A stretch of 37,454 bases of DNA. Source: Actinomycetota bacterium. Its GTDB lineage: Bacteria > Actinomycetota > Actinomycetes > S36-B12 > UBA5976. The position numbers and the translations under genes were made by a program. The first letter of the stretch is position 1, and every line of letters starts with the position of its first letter. The stretch is taken from assembly GCA_017853815.1 (NCBI GenBank), contig JAFMIT010000003.1, forward strand, positions 1-37,454, read 5' to 3'. Below the pieces are notes generated by a model. That model saw only the letters and a program-made list of their open reading frames with translations. It had not been told where the DNA came from and searched no databases. Positions 10,514-19,515 of the stretch are shown here, in pieces.

Positions 10514-10572
10514 GTGCAACGATGTCAATCAGAAAATCTACACCACACTGTCCATGTTTGACAACGATGTCA
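10514..10572. promoter_or_regulatory. Two direct copies of CAACGATGTCA (10517-10527, 10562-10572), putative LacI-type operators
   Basis: Seen in sequence; the second, TGACAACGATGTCA, is close to the palindrome TGACAACGTTGTCA; they lie between divergent lacI and the acyltransferase gene. Confidence 0.4.
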
Positions 10573-10579
10573 GATAGCC

Positions 10580-12796
10580 TTGGGGAGCCGTCATCGATAC
10601 CCAATACAGGCTTGGAGCTCCGTCTTGAGCACTCACTACATGGACAATAGTCATCGCGTCTACCCGCACATTGAGGGGCTGCGCGCAGTGGCAATCCTGG
10701 CGGTGGTAGCTCATCACATCGGACTGCTTCCTCGGGGCTTTCTGGGGGTAGACGCCTTTTTCGTCATTTCTGGCTTTCTCATCACCAGCCTGCTCATCCA
10801 AGACTTCGCCGTTGCCGGCCGAATCCGCCTGCTGACGTTCTACGCAAGACGTGCCCGCCGAATATTGCCGCTAGCAGGTCTCGTCATTGTGACCACTTTG
10901 CTGCTTGTCGCCTCGCAGGGAAATGAAGTCAGTACGCAGGCAGCGGCCAGAGAAGGTGTCTCCGCCTCGATATTCATGGCCAACTTTCATTACCTCGATC
11001 TCAGCACGGACTATTTCTCAACTATTGAGCACCCCGTCTTGCGAAACTTCTGGTCGCTAGCAGTCGAAGAGCAGTTCTACCTCGTTTGGCCCGCGTTGCT
11101 TCTCGCACTAGGGCTGGTGGCCAAGCGGAATTGGAGCAAGTGGGCAGTCGTGCTGGCGTCGGTCGTCACAGTTGCTTCACTGGCTGTGGGTCTCATCGTC
11201 GGTAATGCCAATCCAAACGCTGCGTATTTCATGCCTCACACAAGAGCGTACGAGCTCGGGATTGGAGCGCTACTGGCATTCCTTTCACAAAACGACCGCT
11301 TGCCGCGCCTACCAACTCTGTGGCGAACGTTTGTCTGCATCCTGCTTCTCGCAACTTTTCTCGTCACCACCCCGACGTACAACCCCGCGCTCCAGGCCCT
11401 GCCGACTGTCTTAATCACCGCCCTTGTGATTGCTCTGGGCCTGAAAGACTCGGTCATCGTCTTCGAGAGTCGAGTGCTCACCTACATCGGAAATCGGTCT
11501 TACGGCTGGTACCTGTGGCATTGGCCATTGCTCGTGATTTTTGGTTTAAGCACAGAAACGCCAGCGTCCCTTACCGAAATGTTCCTGATTGTTCTTGGCG
11601 CATTCGTTCTCAGTGATCTGGCCTATCGAATCTTCGAAAATCCAATTCGCCGCAGTGCCGCACTGAACAACAGTCCTCATAAAGCAATCTCGGTTGGACT
11701 TGCGTTTGCTCTCACTGCGCTTTCTATCAGCTTGATATTTACTCAGGACCGCTCCGTCGCCGCATCGCCCGAGCCCGAGCCAACCGCATCATCGAGCAGT
11801 CCCAGTGCACCTGAACCAACGCCGTCACCCACAGAAAGTGCCACTGAAAGCCCTACCGCTTCACCATCATCGACCGTGGCAACAACACCTGCTGCTCCAG
11901 CGGATCCAAAAGTGCAGGAACTTGTAGGAAAACTATCTGGCACTTCGAGCGCGGCTTTGTTGGCGCAGGTACAAAGCGTAATTCAAGGTGCTATCGATGC
12001 CGAAGCTTTCCCCTACAAAACGCTGCCTCGACTCGGAGACATTGTGCGAGATCGCAGTGCGTGGTTTGAGAATGGATGTTCGGTTGACTTCCCCAACACA
12101 GACGTTCCGGAGTGCGTCGGCGGCGATGACACTGCCGCGCGCACGCTCGTGCTCTACGGCGACAGTCATGCCACTATGTGGATGCCAGCGTTTGATCGCA
12201 TCGGCAAAGCCGAAGGCTGGAAGGTAGTGCTATTCGCAAAGTTGGCATGTCCACTGGTCGAAGAAAACGTGTGGAGCTACCAGCTGAACAAGCCATTCAA
12301 CGAATGTCAGGAGTGGCAAGCACAAGTTCTTCCCCGCATCGAAGCTCTCGCTCCAGAAATGATTGTCGTCACGGATCAATGGAAACCAGCAGTCAATAAC
12401 GGTGCGATTGATGACGCAGGCGTGGTGGCGCTATGGCAGCGAGCATTTCAGCCAGCGCTCGCCCGCCTATCCACCTACACCGATAACTTGGTAGTGCTTG
12501 GAAATCTTCCAAACATGAGTTCCGATCCGGCAACCTGCCTATCAACCCGCGGCACCGACCCATGGATCTGCACCACTTTGAGAGACGATGCAGAGTTCAG
12601 TGCTGTGCAAAAGATTGAAAAGAATGCAGCGCTCGCAGTCAAAGCGAAGTACGTCAATGTGATGCAATGGGCGTGCACCGTGCAATTCTGTCCAACGGTA
12701 ATCGGTGGACGAGTCGCCTACTTCGATCAGTGGCATTTCACCGACACATATGTTGAGTGGCTCGAGCCCTTGCTTAAAGTATCCGTCGGACTGTAG
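10580..12796 (+). CDS. OafA/YrhL-type acyltransferase with C-terminal SGNH domain
   Basis: HIEGLRAVAILAVVAHH..LPRGFLGVDAFFVISGFLIT, FWSLAVEEQFYLVWP, Pro/Ser/Thr linker, LYGDSHATMW and DQWHFT SGNH blocks. Start uncertain (TTG 10580 or ATG 10640). Confidence 0.88.
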   Translation: MGSRHRYPIQAWSSVLSTHYMDNSHRVYPHIEGLRAVAILAVVAHHIGLLPRGFLGVDAFFVISGFLITSLLIQDFAVAGRIRLLTFYARRARRILPLAGLVIVTTLLLVASQGNEVSTQAAAREGVSASIFMANFHYLDLSTDYFSTIEHPVLRNFWSLAVEEQFYLVWPALLLALGLVAKRNWSKWAVVLASVVTVASLAVGLIVGNANPNAAYFMPHTRAYELGIGALLAFLSQNDRLPRLPTLWRTFVCILLLATFLVTTPTYNPALQALPTVLITALVIALGLKDSVIVFESRVLTYIGNRSYGWYLWHWPLLVIFGLSTETPASLTEMFLIVLGAFVLSDLAYRIFENPIRRSAALNNSPHKAISVGLAFALTALSISLIFTQDRSVAASPEPEPTASSSSPSAPEPTPSPTESATESPTASPSSTVATTPAAPADPKVQELVGKLSGTSSAALLAQVQSVIQGAIDAEAFPYKTLPRLGDIVRDRSAWFENGCSVDFPNTDVPECVGGDDTAARTLVLYGDSHATMWMPAFDRIGKAEGWKVVLFAKLACPLVEENVWSYQLNKPFNECQEWQAQVLPRIEALAPEMIVVTDQWKPAVNNGAIDDAGVVALWQRAFQPALARLSTYTDNLVVLGNLPNMSSDPATCLSTRGTDPWICTTLRDDAEFSAVQKIEKNAALAVKAKYVNVMQWACTVQFCPTVIGGRVAYFDQWHFTDTYVEWLEPLLKVSVGL

Positions 12797-12799
12797 TTC

Positions 12800-15340
12800 T
12801 TACGCAACCACTAAACGGACTGCAATATCGCCCGCAAACTTTGGTGTCGTGACTTTTACTTTGAGTCCTACAGATCTCACAAGACTCGTCTTGAGTATTG
12901 CACCAGTCTGAACATTGATGAGCTGAACCTTGTATCTGCCCGCAGCAGCAACAGGCACCATGAAACTCGCTGCAAGAGCAGTTGGAACTCCGACGGCTCG
13001 AGGCTTGCGATTTTCTTTGAGAGCTTTGATCAGTTCTGCGGTCAACAACTTGATGCGTGCGCTTCGACTGTAATCAGAATGACGTACCCACACCAAGGTG
13101 CGACCGGAGCCAACCAACGCCTGCGTAATGGTGTGCTTGGGGCCAGCAATTTTTCTCGGGGTCATTGATGGCAGGTCCGCACCCGCAATCAAAACGCTCA
13201 AACTCTTCGTAGCACCCCACAGCTTGAGTGGATCGATGTACTCGTCCCACCACCAGTACATAGCTGGAGAACCAAAGCCTGCGAAAACTGCTGCCCATTG
13301 ACTGTTGTGCATGTGGAGGCCGGTCTTGTCGAGCGTTGGATCCTCGCCCGCTGCACCTGATCCCATTTCTGCAACGATGGTTGGCTTGCCTGGCAAAACA
13401 GTTTTCATCGATGGCGCAAGATTGCCCAAAGTCGCAATGGGATCAGCGTCGTTGTACACGTGAATTGAGGCAAAATCGACGTTGGACCAATCACGAAGAC
13501 TTCCACCCGAAGACCAGGAGGTGGTGGTGGGGTGGTTGTACGCATCAAGAGTTCTCAACAATTGATCCGACTCACGAATCCAGGATTGAAGTTCACTTGC
13601 GCCCATGGGCGTGAAGTCAACTTCGTTCCACCATTCCCACGATACAAGTGACGACTGCGCTCCCCAGCGGGCAACGACGTAGCGAAGCCGCTGTTCCCAG
13701 AACTTCTTGGCGTCGGCGGACGTCACGAACTCACCAGGACTATTTAGTGGTCCGCCATTGAGTTTGTTGTAAGGGTTATCGCGCCATTCGCTGTTGGTGG
13801 TCTCACTAAAGGCACCGTGATTGAGCAGCACCAAATTGATGTTGATGCCGTACTTAGCACCAAGCGCAAAGACTTGGTCCAGCTTCTTGGCACGATCTTG
13901 CCGCTTGGAATAGTCACCAAGACCAGTGTCTTTCCATTCGATTCCAAATCCCCAGGATGCCATCCACACACGAGCCCAATTAGCTCCATTGCGGGCGGCT
14001 TGCTTGAACCACTTGTCGTAGTCGGCGAGCGAATTTTGTTTTGACCAAGCGATGTTGTACCCGATTGGTGTGAACGGCTTTCCGCCACGGCTAAATCCTG
14101 TGCCGTTCACTTGAATCTGCGGAACCGATGCCTCAGCAAAAGTGAGACTTAATGGCTGAACCACTTTGGATAGATCAAGCGATCGGATGACACCACTGAC
14201 TCGCAGCGTCCACTGTCCAGCTTCGGTCGGTTTGAATCGAACGCGGAACACACCTTCGCCTCGTGGGAGTGCACCCGTGTAATCCTGGAACCAGAAGAAG
14301 GGACTGCGCACGATTTGCTTCGAAGGACCTTCGAATTCGGCCCAGATATTCGCTTGGTCGATTGAGAATGGATTCGCTACCGACGGAGTTCCCAGCAAAT
14401 CAATCTCTGCAGGAGTTTTCGAGTCACCAGCAGAAACCATGCGAGTAACAATGTCCGTAGGAACAGGGTCACAGGCAGCGGCATCAAAGATATCTCCGAC
14501 TCCTGCGACAGCCTGGAAATCAATGCTCTGAGTGTGGGGCACCATCAATGGTGCAGTTTGGCCACCGTACTCCACCAGTGCATACGCAAGCGGTTCGATA
14601 TCGCGAGCGTCATTCCACACGCCGGTGTTCGCCTTCATTTCAAGTGAGTTCTCACCACCCGCAAAAAAGTTGTTGGGCTCCCCGGCGGCCCAATTGGTAA
14701 ACGTGAAAAGTTGCCCGGCTTCAGGCCCGGCCATCCAGCGCCATTCGCCATCTTTTGCGGCATCACTTCCACCGAGCCAACCGCCGACGCCAAGCGTCGA
14801 GAGAACCTCGACTTCGCTCGCCGATGTCACGGTTGCCAAGTAGCCAGACATTCCGTTGAACGTGGACGCCAACGCTGTGCTGCTTGCTGCCTGCCAATTC
14901 GCATAGGTCCCAGCAATCGCTGCATAGAAGTGGCCATTGCTCGAAAGGTAAGAAGCACCAGCTGGCGCAATCATGACCGTGACGTTGCCTGGGCCGGCAC
15001 TGGCACCCCGCACTCTCAACGATGCCAGTGCCGCGGCGACGTCGGCGGCGTCGCCTTCGAACGCAATGCGTCCAGAACCCTTGGTCGAAGGACTTGACCA
15101 CCCAGCGACCGCATCAAGCCGATTCCGCACTGCAACGGCACCTATTCCGTTTGCGATCTCGATGGTTGCGCGGATTCGGGTAATGCCAACAGGAATATCG
15201 CCGATTACAACGCCTGGTAAGGCATCACAGGTCGTCGTTGAGACTTCAGGTGTCACAGCGGCACTCGGTACAGCCAGACATGAAACGCCCATCGCAAAAG
15301 TGACGAGAAGAGTCTTCAGGACTTTTGAAAAGCGATTCAC
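12800..15340 (-). CDS. Secreted C-type lectin-like + DUF5060-like + GH5-type glycoside hydrolase
   Basis: GTG at 15340 gives MNRFSKVLKTLLVTFAMGVSCLAVPSAAV signal peptide; CTL motif FTNWAAGEPNN...VWNDAR; FEGPSKQIVRSPFFWFQDY; GH5 motifs WEWWNEVDF and KPTIVAEMG. The longer ORF to 15571 overlaps the permease gene. Confidence 0.8.
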   Translation of the reverse strand: MNRFSKVLKTLLVTFAMGVSCLAVPSAAVTPEVSTTTCDALPGVVIGDIPVGITRIRATIEIANGIGAVAVRNRLDAVAGWSSPSTKGSGRIAFEGDAADVAAALASLRVRGASAGPGNVTVMIAPAGASYLSSNGHFYAAIAGTYANWQAASSTALASTFNGMSGYLATVTSASEVEVLSTLGVGGWLGGSDAAKDGEWRWMAGPEAGQLFTFTNWAAGEPNNFFAGGENSLEMKANTGVWNDARDIEPLAYALVEYGGQTAPLMVPHTQSIDFQAVAGVGDIFDAAACDPVPTDIVTRMVSAGDSKTPAEIDLLGTPSVANPFSIDQANIWAEFEGPSKQIVRSPFFWFQDYTGALPRGEGVFRVRFKPTEAGQWTLRVSGVIRSLDLSKVVQPLSLTFAEASVPQIQVNGTGFSRGGKPFTPIGYNIAWSKQNSLADYDKWFKQAARNGANWARVWMASWGFGIEWKDTGLGDYSKRQDRAKKLDQVFALGAKYGININLVLLNHGAFSETTNSEWRDNPYNKLNGGPLNSPGEFVTSADAKKFWEQRLRYVVARWGAQSSLVSWEWWNEVDFTPMGASELQSWIRESDQLLRTLDAYNHPTTTSWSSGGSLRDWSNVDFASIHVYNDADPIATLGNLAPSMKTVLPGKPTIVAEMGSGAAGEDPTLDKTGLHMHNSQWAAVFAGFGSPAMYWWWDEYIDPLKLWGATKSLSVLIAGADLPSMTPRKIAGPKHTITQALVGSGRTLVWVRHSDYSRSARIKLLTAELIKALKENRKPRAVGVPTALAASFMVPVAAAGRYKVQLINVQTGAILKTSLVRSVGLKVKVTTPKFAGDIAVRLVVA

Positions 15341-15380
15341 GATATTCCTGTCAGTGGATCCGAGCCTAGAAGTTTGGCGA

Positions 15381-16349
15381 TTACTTGATGCCCGAAAGCG
15401 CAATACCTCGAATGAAGTGCTTCTGAGCAACCAAGAAAAGCAAAACGGTCGGGATAGAGGCGAGAAGGCTGGCGCCCATGATGATGCCTTGCATACCGAT
15501 ATTGCCGGCACCGTTGTTTCGCAACATCGAAAGCGCCACTGGCAGGTTCCACATCTCAGGGCTGTTGGCAATAATCATCGGCCACAAGAAGTTATTCCAT
15601 TCGCCGATTGAAGCGAAGATCATCATGGCAATCATTGCTGGCTTAAGGAGCGGCAGAATGATTCGCCACCAAATCGTGAACTCACTGGCCCGGTCAATGC
15701 GAGCAGATTCGACGAGCTCATCCGGAATAGATGAAAGGTACTGAACGAGGAAGAAGACAATGAACGCTTTGGGAAGTGCCGGAATGATGTAAGCCCAGTA
15801 GGTATCGAGCCAGTTCAGATTACTCATCGTTAAGAAGTTGGGAATGATGCCGACCTGCCATGGAACCATCATCGAACCAATAATGGTCAAGTAAATCAGG
15901 CGCTTGCCCTTCATTCGATGCTTGCTAACAACGTATGCAGCGAGAGATGAGATGAGCATCGTGGCTACGGTGATGGTGACCACAATAAAGAGGCTGTTGA
16001 GAACGTAGTGGAAGAAGCCAAACTGGACTTCTTCAAAGCGTTGGAACAGACCGCGTTGATTGCTCGGATCAGTTGAGTTGTTGTTGACGTTTCCGAAGTT
16101 GGTATTGAAGTAGTTCACCAACAGCCATTTGTTCGGTACGACCGTGGGTGGAACTTTTTGAAGCTCTTGAACTGACTTAAAGGACGATGTAATCATCCAG
16201 TAGTACGGAGCAACCATGATGATGGTCGTGAGGTAGAGAGGAATTCTTCGGAGCTTGCTCCATTTGCTTCGCTTTTCGAAAGGACTCGAAAAGCCGCCAG
16301 CATCGAAAGTGTCTTTCGGTACAAACTCTTCTTGATCAATGATGGTCAT
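15381..16349 (-). CDS. Sugar ABC transporter permease (MalG type)
   Basis: PYYWMITSSFKS, EAA-loop ELVESARIDRASEFTIWWRIILPLLKPA. Confidence 0.93.
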   Translation of the reverse strand: MTIIDQEEFVPKDTFDAGGFSSPFEKRSKWSKLRRIPLYLTTIIMVAPYYWMITSSFKSVQELQKVPPTVVPNKWLLVNYFNTNFGNVNNNSTDPSNQRGLFQRFEEVQFGFFHYVLNSLFIVVTITVATMLISSLAAYVVSKHRMKGKRLIYLTIIGSMMVPWQVGIIPNFLTMSNLNWLDTYWAYIIPALPKAFIVFFLVQYLSSIPDELVESARIDRASEFTIWWRIILPLLKPAMIAMMIFASIGEWNNFLWPMIIANSPEMWNLPVALSMLRNNGAGNIGMQGIIMGASLLASIPTVLLFLVAQKHFIRGIALSGIK

Positions 16350-17320
16350 CGCAAATCCTCAAAACTCTTAGACAGCTTCAGGTTGATCAAACTGATGATG
16401 AAAATAATGCCGAAAAGAACCCATGCGATTGCCGACGCGTAGCCCAATCGGAAGTGAATGAATCCCTGGTCATACAAATACGGGACCAACATAAGCGCCA
16501 TATCCTGAAGGCCACCGACAGAGCCAACGCTGGTTGGGAAAAGAAGATAGACACCTTCGAAAATCTGGAAGGCGCCGATGATGCTTGTGATTCCGACGTA
16601 AGTCATCACGGGCTTGAGTAGTGGCAGTGTGATGTACCGGAAACGCTGGCGCGGATTTGCGCCATCAATCATCGCGGCTTCGTAGTAGTAGGTCGGAATG
16701 GAGTTGATGCCGGCAAGGAACAAGATCATGCCGTAGCCCGCCCCACCCCAGACAGACATGAGCACAAGAATCGGGACTGCGAGTGCGGGGGTAGCAAGCC
16801 ATTCGACTGGGGAGATTCCCATTGCAGCCAACACGCCGTTGAGCAGACCAACGCCATCGCCACGAAACACCCAGCCCCACACGAGGACTGTGGCAATGGA
16901 TGACGTCACAGAAGGTAAGAAGAAGACAACGCGCAAGATGCGATTCGATTTGGTGTCAGCTTGCAAAGCAATGGCCAACATCAACGAGGCAATAATTGTC
17001 AAAGAGACTGCGCCAACGACATAGTACGAGGTATTGAGAAGTGCCTTATGAAAACGATCATCTTCAAAGAAGAGTCGGTAGTAATTGCCAAATCGAACTG
17101 AGCCGCAGGGGCTGAGTTCTTCGTCGCAAATGGCGTTGTAACGCATGAAGGAGAGCCGGAAGCTTGCAAAGATGGGGTAGATGCTGAACGCAACGAACAA
17201 AAGAACGAAGGGAGCGAGCATCAGGTATGAACTCAGGCCAGAGTCGCTCCATTTGTAGAAGCCTTTGCGACGCTGCCGGGTGGGCTCTAAAGCGGTCACG
17301 GTTGGTGTCGACGTAGACAA
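16346..17320 (-). CDS. Sugar ABC transporter permease (MalF type)
   Basis: EAA-loop YYYEAAMIDGANPRQRFRYITLPLLKPV; ATGA overlap with the next gene. Confidence 0.93.
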   Translation of the reverse strand: MSTSTPTVTALEPTRQRRKGFYKWSDSGLSSYLMLAPFVLLFVAFSIYPIFASFRLSFMRYNAICDEELSPCGSVRFGNYYRLFFEDDRFHKALLNTSYYVVGAVSLTIIASLMLAIALQADTKSNRILRVVFFLPSVTSSIATVLVWGWVFRGDGVGLLNGVLAAMGISPVEWLATPALAVPILVLMSVWGGAGYGMILFLAGINSIPTYYYEAAMIDGANPRQRFRYITLPLLKPVMTYVGITSIIGAFQIFEGVYLLFPTSVGSVGGLQDMALMLVPYLYDQGFIHFRLGYASAIAWVLFGIIFIISLINLKLSKSFEDLR

Positions 17321-17381
17321 CCCAACTCACTCTCCTCGTTGTGGCCTCGTGGTAAGAATTTTTCGTGAGGGTCTTCCACCA

Positions 17382-17414
17382 CGTGAGGGACGGGTCTGGG
17401 ACCCGCCCCTCACG
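17382..17414 (-). terminator. Strong hairpin between substrate-binding protein gene and permease genes
   Basis: Minus strand CGTGAGGGGCGGGTC-CCA-GACCCGTCCCTCACG, 15-bp stem with one G-T wobble; no clear U-tract. Confidence 0.5.
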
Positions 17415-17472
17415 CGTTCTTTGGAAGAAACGACTTGGCCTCGGTGAGGCATTCAGTCGAATGTGTGCGTAA

Positions 17473-18717
17473 TTACTGCCGAGACTTCATGGCAGCTGCA
17501 GCGGCGTCAAGAGCGGCCTGAGCCGACTTGCCGTCGAAGAGGAAGGCTTGGATTTCCTTCGTCACATCTGCCTGGCTGTCTTCCCAACCAATGCAGTTCG
17601 GTGGACCCTGAGCCGTTGCGAGCTGGCTCTTGATGGTCTTGAGAACTGAGCTTGGGTAAGAAGCGATTGAGTCTGCGAACTTGATGACTGGCGACAAGAA
17701 GATCGAGTTCTCAACGGTACCAACAGAGTTCATTGCTGTAACAGTGTTGACGTCGTAGAGAGAACGGATGAACTTGGCAGCAAGTGCCTTCTTGGTCGAG
17801 TACTTCATAACGGAGATACCACGACCACCGATGAAGGAAACGCTCTTTGCACCAGGAGCTGCAGGAACAGGAATTGCATTCCAGTTCTTGTAGTCGCGGT
17901 AGTAGGTGTAGAGCGAGCTAGCCTGGAAGTTGCCAGAGAAGCCGATACCGTACTTCTTGTTCTTCAGGTTGTCGTTCATAGACCAGTCAGCAACACCGGG
18001 CTTTGGAGCACCGAAATCTGAATACAACTTCTTGTACTGATTCAGAGCTGAAACACCCTTTGAGTTGTTGATCGTGACTTTGCACTTTGCATCGTACAAA
18101 GAACCACCTGATGAGTACAGCCAGTTGAACCAGCCGAGCCAGTCAGCATTGCCCCACTCGTTGTAGACAGGAACCTGGATGCCTGCATCCTTCAATTTCT
18201 GGGCAGCAGCATTGAATTCTGCAATGGTCTTAGGTGCAGCAATACCGTTGTCAGCGAAGACGGTCTTGTCATAGAACATCATCATGAGGGTAAGGTCGTA
18301 AGGAACTGCATAGACCTTGCTCGAGCCGTAGGCAATGAGTGAGCGATAGATCTGTGATGGAACCTTTGGCTGCACGAAGCTAGCTACACCGAGTGGACGA
18401 AGGTCAGCGAGTGCGCCCTTCTGGCCAAGTGAGATACCCCATGACAAACCACCGGTGATGACGTCTGGACCCTTGCGAGCTGCTGCAGCTGCAAGAACCT
18501 TTGCATAGCCGTCGCCCCAGCCGATTGTTTGGACAGTTACCTTGACGCCAGGATTTTGGCGCATGAATACCTTGGCAGCCGCTTGGGTCACCTTGGTAGA
18601 AGCATCATCGCCTGTGGCCCATACGACCAAGTTCTTGGTTGCGGCTGATGCTGGTGGAGCCATCAGCACACCGACGGCCATCATCAATGTGATGGCAATC
18701 GCACCGAGTCGCTTCAT
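17473..18717 (-). CDS. Sugar ABC transporter substrate-binding protein (family 1)
   Basis: Signal peptide MKRLGAIAITLMMAVGVLMAPPASA; VTVQTIGWGDGYAKVLAAAAARKGPDVI; precedes the permeases. Confidence 0.92.
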   Translation of the reverse strand: MKRLGAIAITLMMAVGVLMAPPASAATKNLVVWATGDDASTKVTQAAAKVFMRQNPGVKVTVQTIGWGDGYAKVLAAAAARKGPDVITGGLSWGISLGQKGALADLRPLGVASFVQPKVPSQIYRSLIAYGSSKVYAVPYDLTLMMMFYDKTVFADNGIAAPKTIAEFNAAAQKLKDAGIQVPVYNEWGNADWLGWFNWLYSSGGSLYDAKCKVTINNSKGVSALNQYKKLYSDFGAPKPGVADWSMNDNLKNKKYGIGFSGNFQASSLYTYYRDYKNWNAIPVPAAPGAKSVSFIGGRGISVMKYSTKKALAAKFIRSLYDVNTVTAMNSVGTVENSIFLSPVIKFADSIASYPSSVLKTIKSQLATAQGPPNCIGWEDSQADVTKEIQAFLFDGKSAQAALDAAAAAMKSRQ

Positions 18718-18785
18718 ATTTCCTCCAATTCAGAAACGAACATAGACGGCGACTATCGCCGCGGTGGCGGAACCATCGCAGCAAA

Positions 18786-18799
18786 TGTCAACGTTGTCA
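18786..18799. promoter_or_regulatory. Near-palindromic TGTCAACGTTGTCA, putative LacI-type operator
   Basis: Central CAACGTTG, one mismatched pair in 14 bp, about 70 bp upstream of the SBP start. Confidence 0.45.
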
Positions 18800-18896
18800 A
18801 TAACTTTTTTCGGCGGTTTGCAGATGTCTTGCGGGACATTTTTGAGCGTGAATCGGACAAGTTGGGGACACAATCCCCATACTGCCTAGGGGGCTG

Positions 18897-19478
18897 CTAA
18901 GCCAACTTTCCGTCGAACTGAACTTGTTCTTTGTCGGTGATCGCAATCGTCACCGAAATCTTGGCGCCGGCAGTGCCTGGGCACGCCATTCCCCAGGGAA
19001 ATTCGACGGTGTCACCGGCTGCAAGGGGTTCGAAAGGCACGCCCATCAGGTTCTGGGACTCATCAAAGATATCCGCGCAGACGGCCTGCGTGTCTCCATC
19101 AATGTCGGTCTTCACGATGGCGACGCTAAACAAATCGATGGACTTCTTGGTGCCGTTTGTGATCGAAATGGTGAAAAGCTGTGGCAGTGCACCCTCTTCA
19201 AGGGCGCCCAAATCTGAAGGCTCGAAGGACTTCAGTTCCGTAGCCTGCACGCTGATGCCACCCTTGGTCTTCACGGGTTCGCCACCAAAGGTAGATGCGA
19301 GGGTGTCGAGCGGGTCTTCCTTCACCACGCCTGCGCCCACATCGCCATAGTCGTCCATGGGGACGAGTGGCCCACCAGTGAACAGGCCGTAAGCGAGCAT
19401 GACGGCAATTCCCAAGGGCACGAGGATGTAGCGCTTTTTCACGCCGCGAACTTTGGCAGCCTTGTCCAACGTTGTCAA
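18897..19478 (-). CDS. Small secreted or membrane-anchored protein with Ig-like (DUF4352-like) domain
   Basis: KKRYILVPLGIAVMLAYGLF hydrophobic N-terminus; LPQLFTISITNGTKKSIDLFSVAI. Start uncertain (TTG 19478 or downstream GTG). Confidence 0.65.
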   Translation of the reverse strand: MTTLDKAAKVRGVKKRYILVPLGIAVMLAYGLFTGGPLVPMDDYGDVGAGVVKEDPLDTLASTFGGEPVKTKGGISVQATELKSFEPSDLGALEEGALPQLFTISITNGTKKSIDLFSVAIVKTDIDGDTQAVCADIFDESQNLMGVPFEPLAAGDTVEFPWGMACPGTAGAKISVTIAITDKEQVQFDGKLA

Positions 19479-19515
19479 TCTTCAAGTTGCAACGATTTGC
19501 GGACCCGAATCGAGC

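Noticed and set aside
13744-14088. 114-aa and similar ORFs inside the lectin-GH5 gene
   Set aside because: Alternate frames of a well-supported GH5 domain.
18863-18879. TGGGGA-N5-TCCCCA hairpin after the small secreted gene
   Set aside because: Only 6 bp and no U-tract; too weak to call a terminator.
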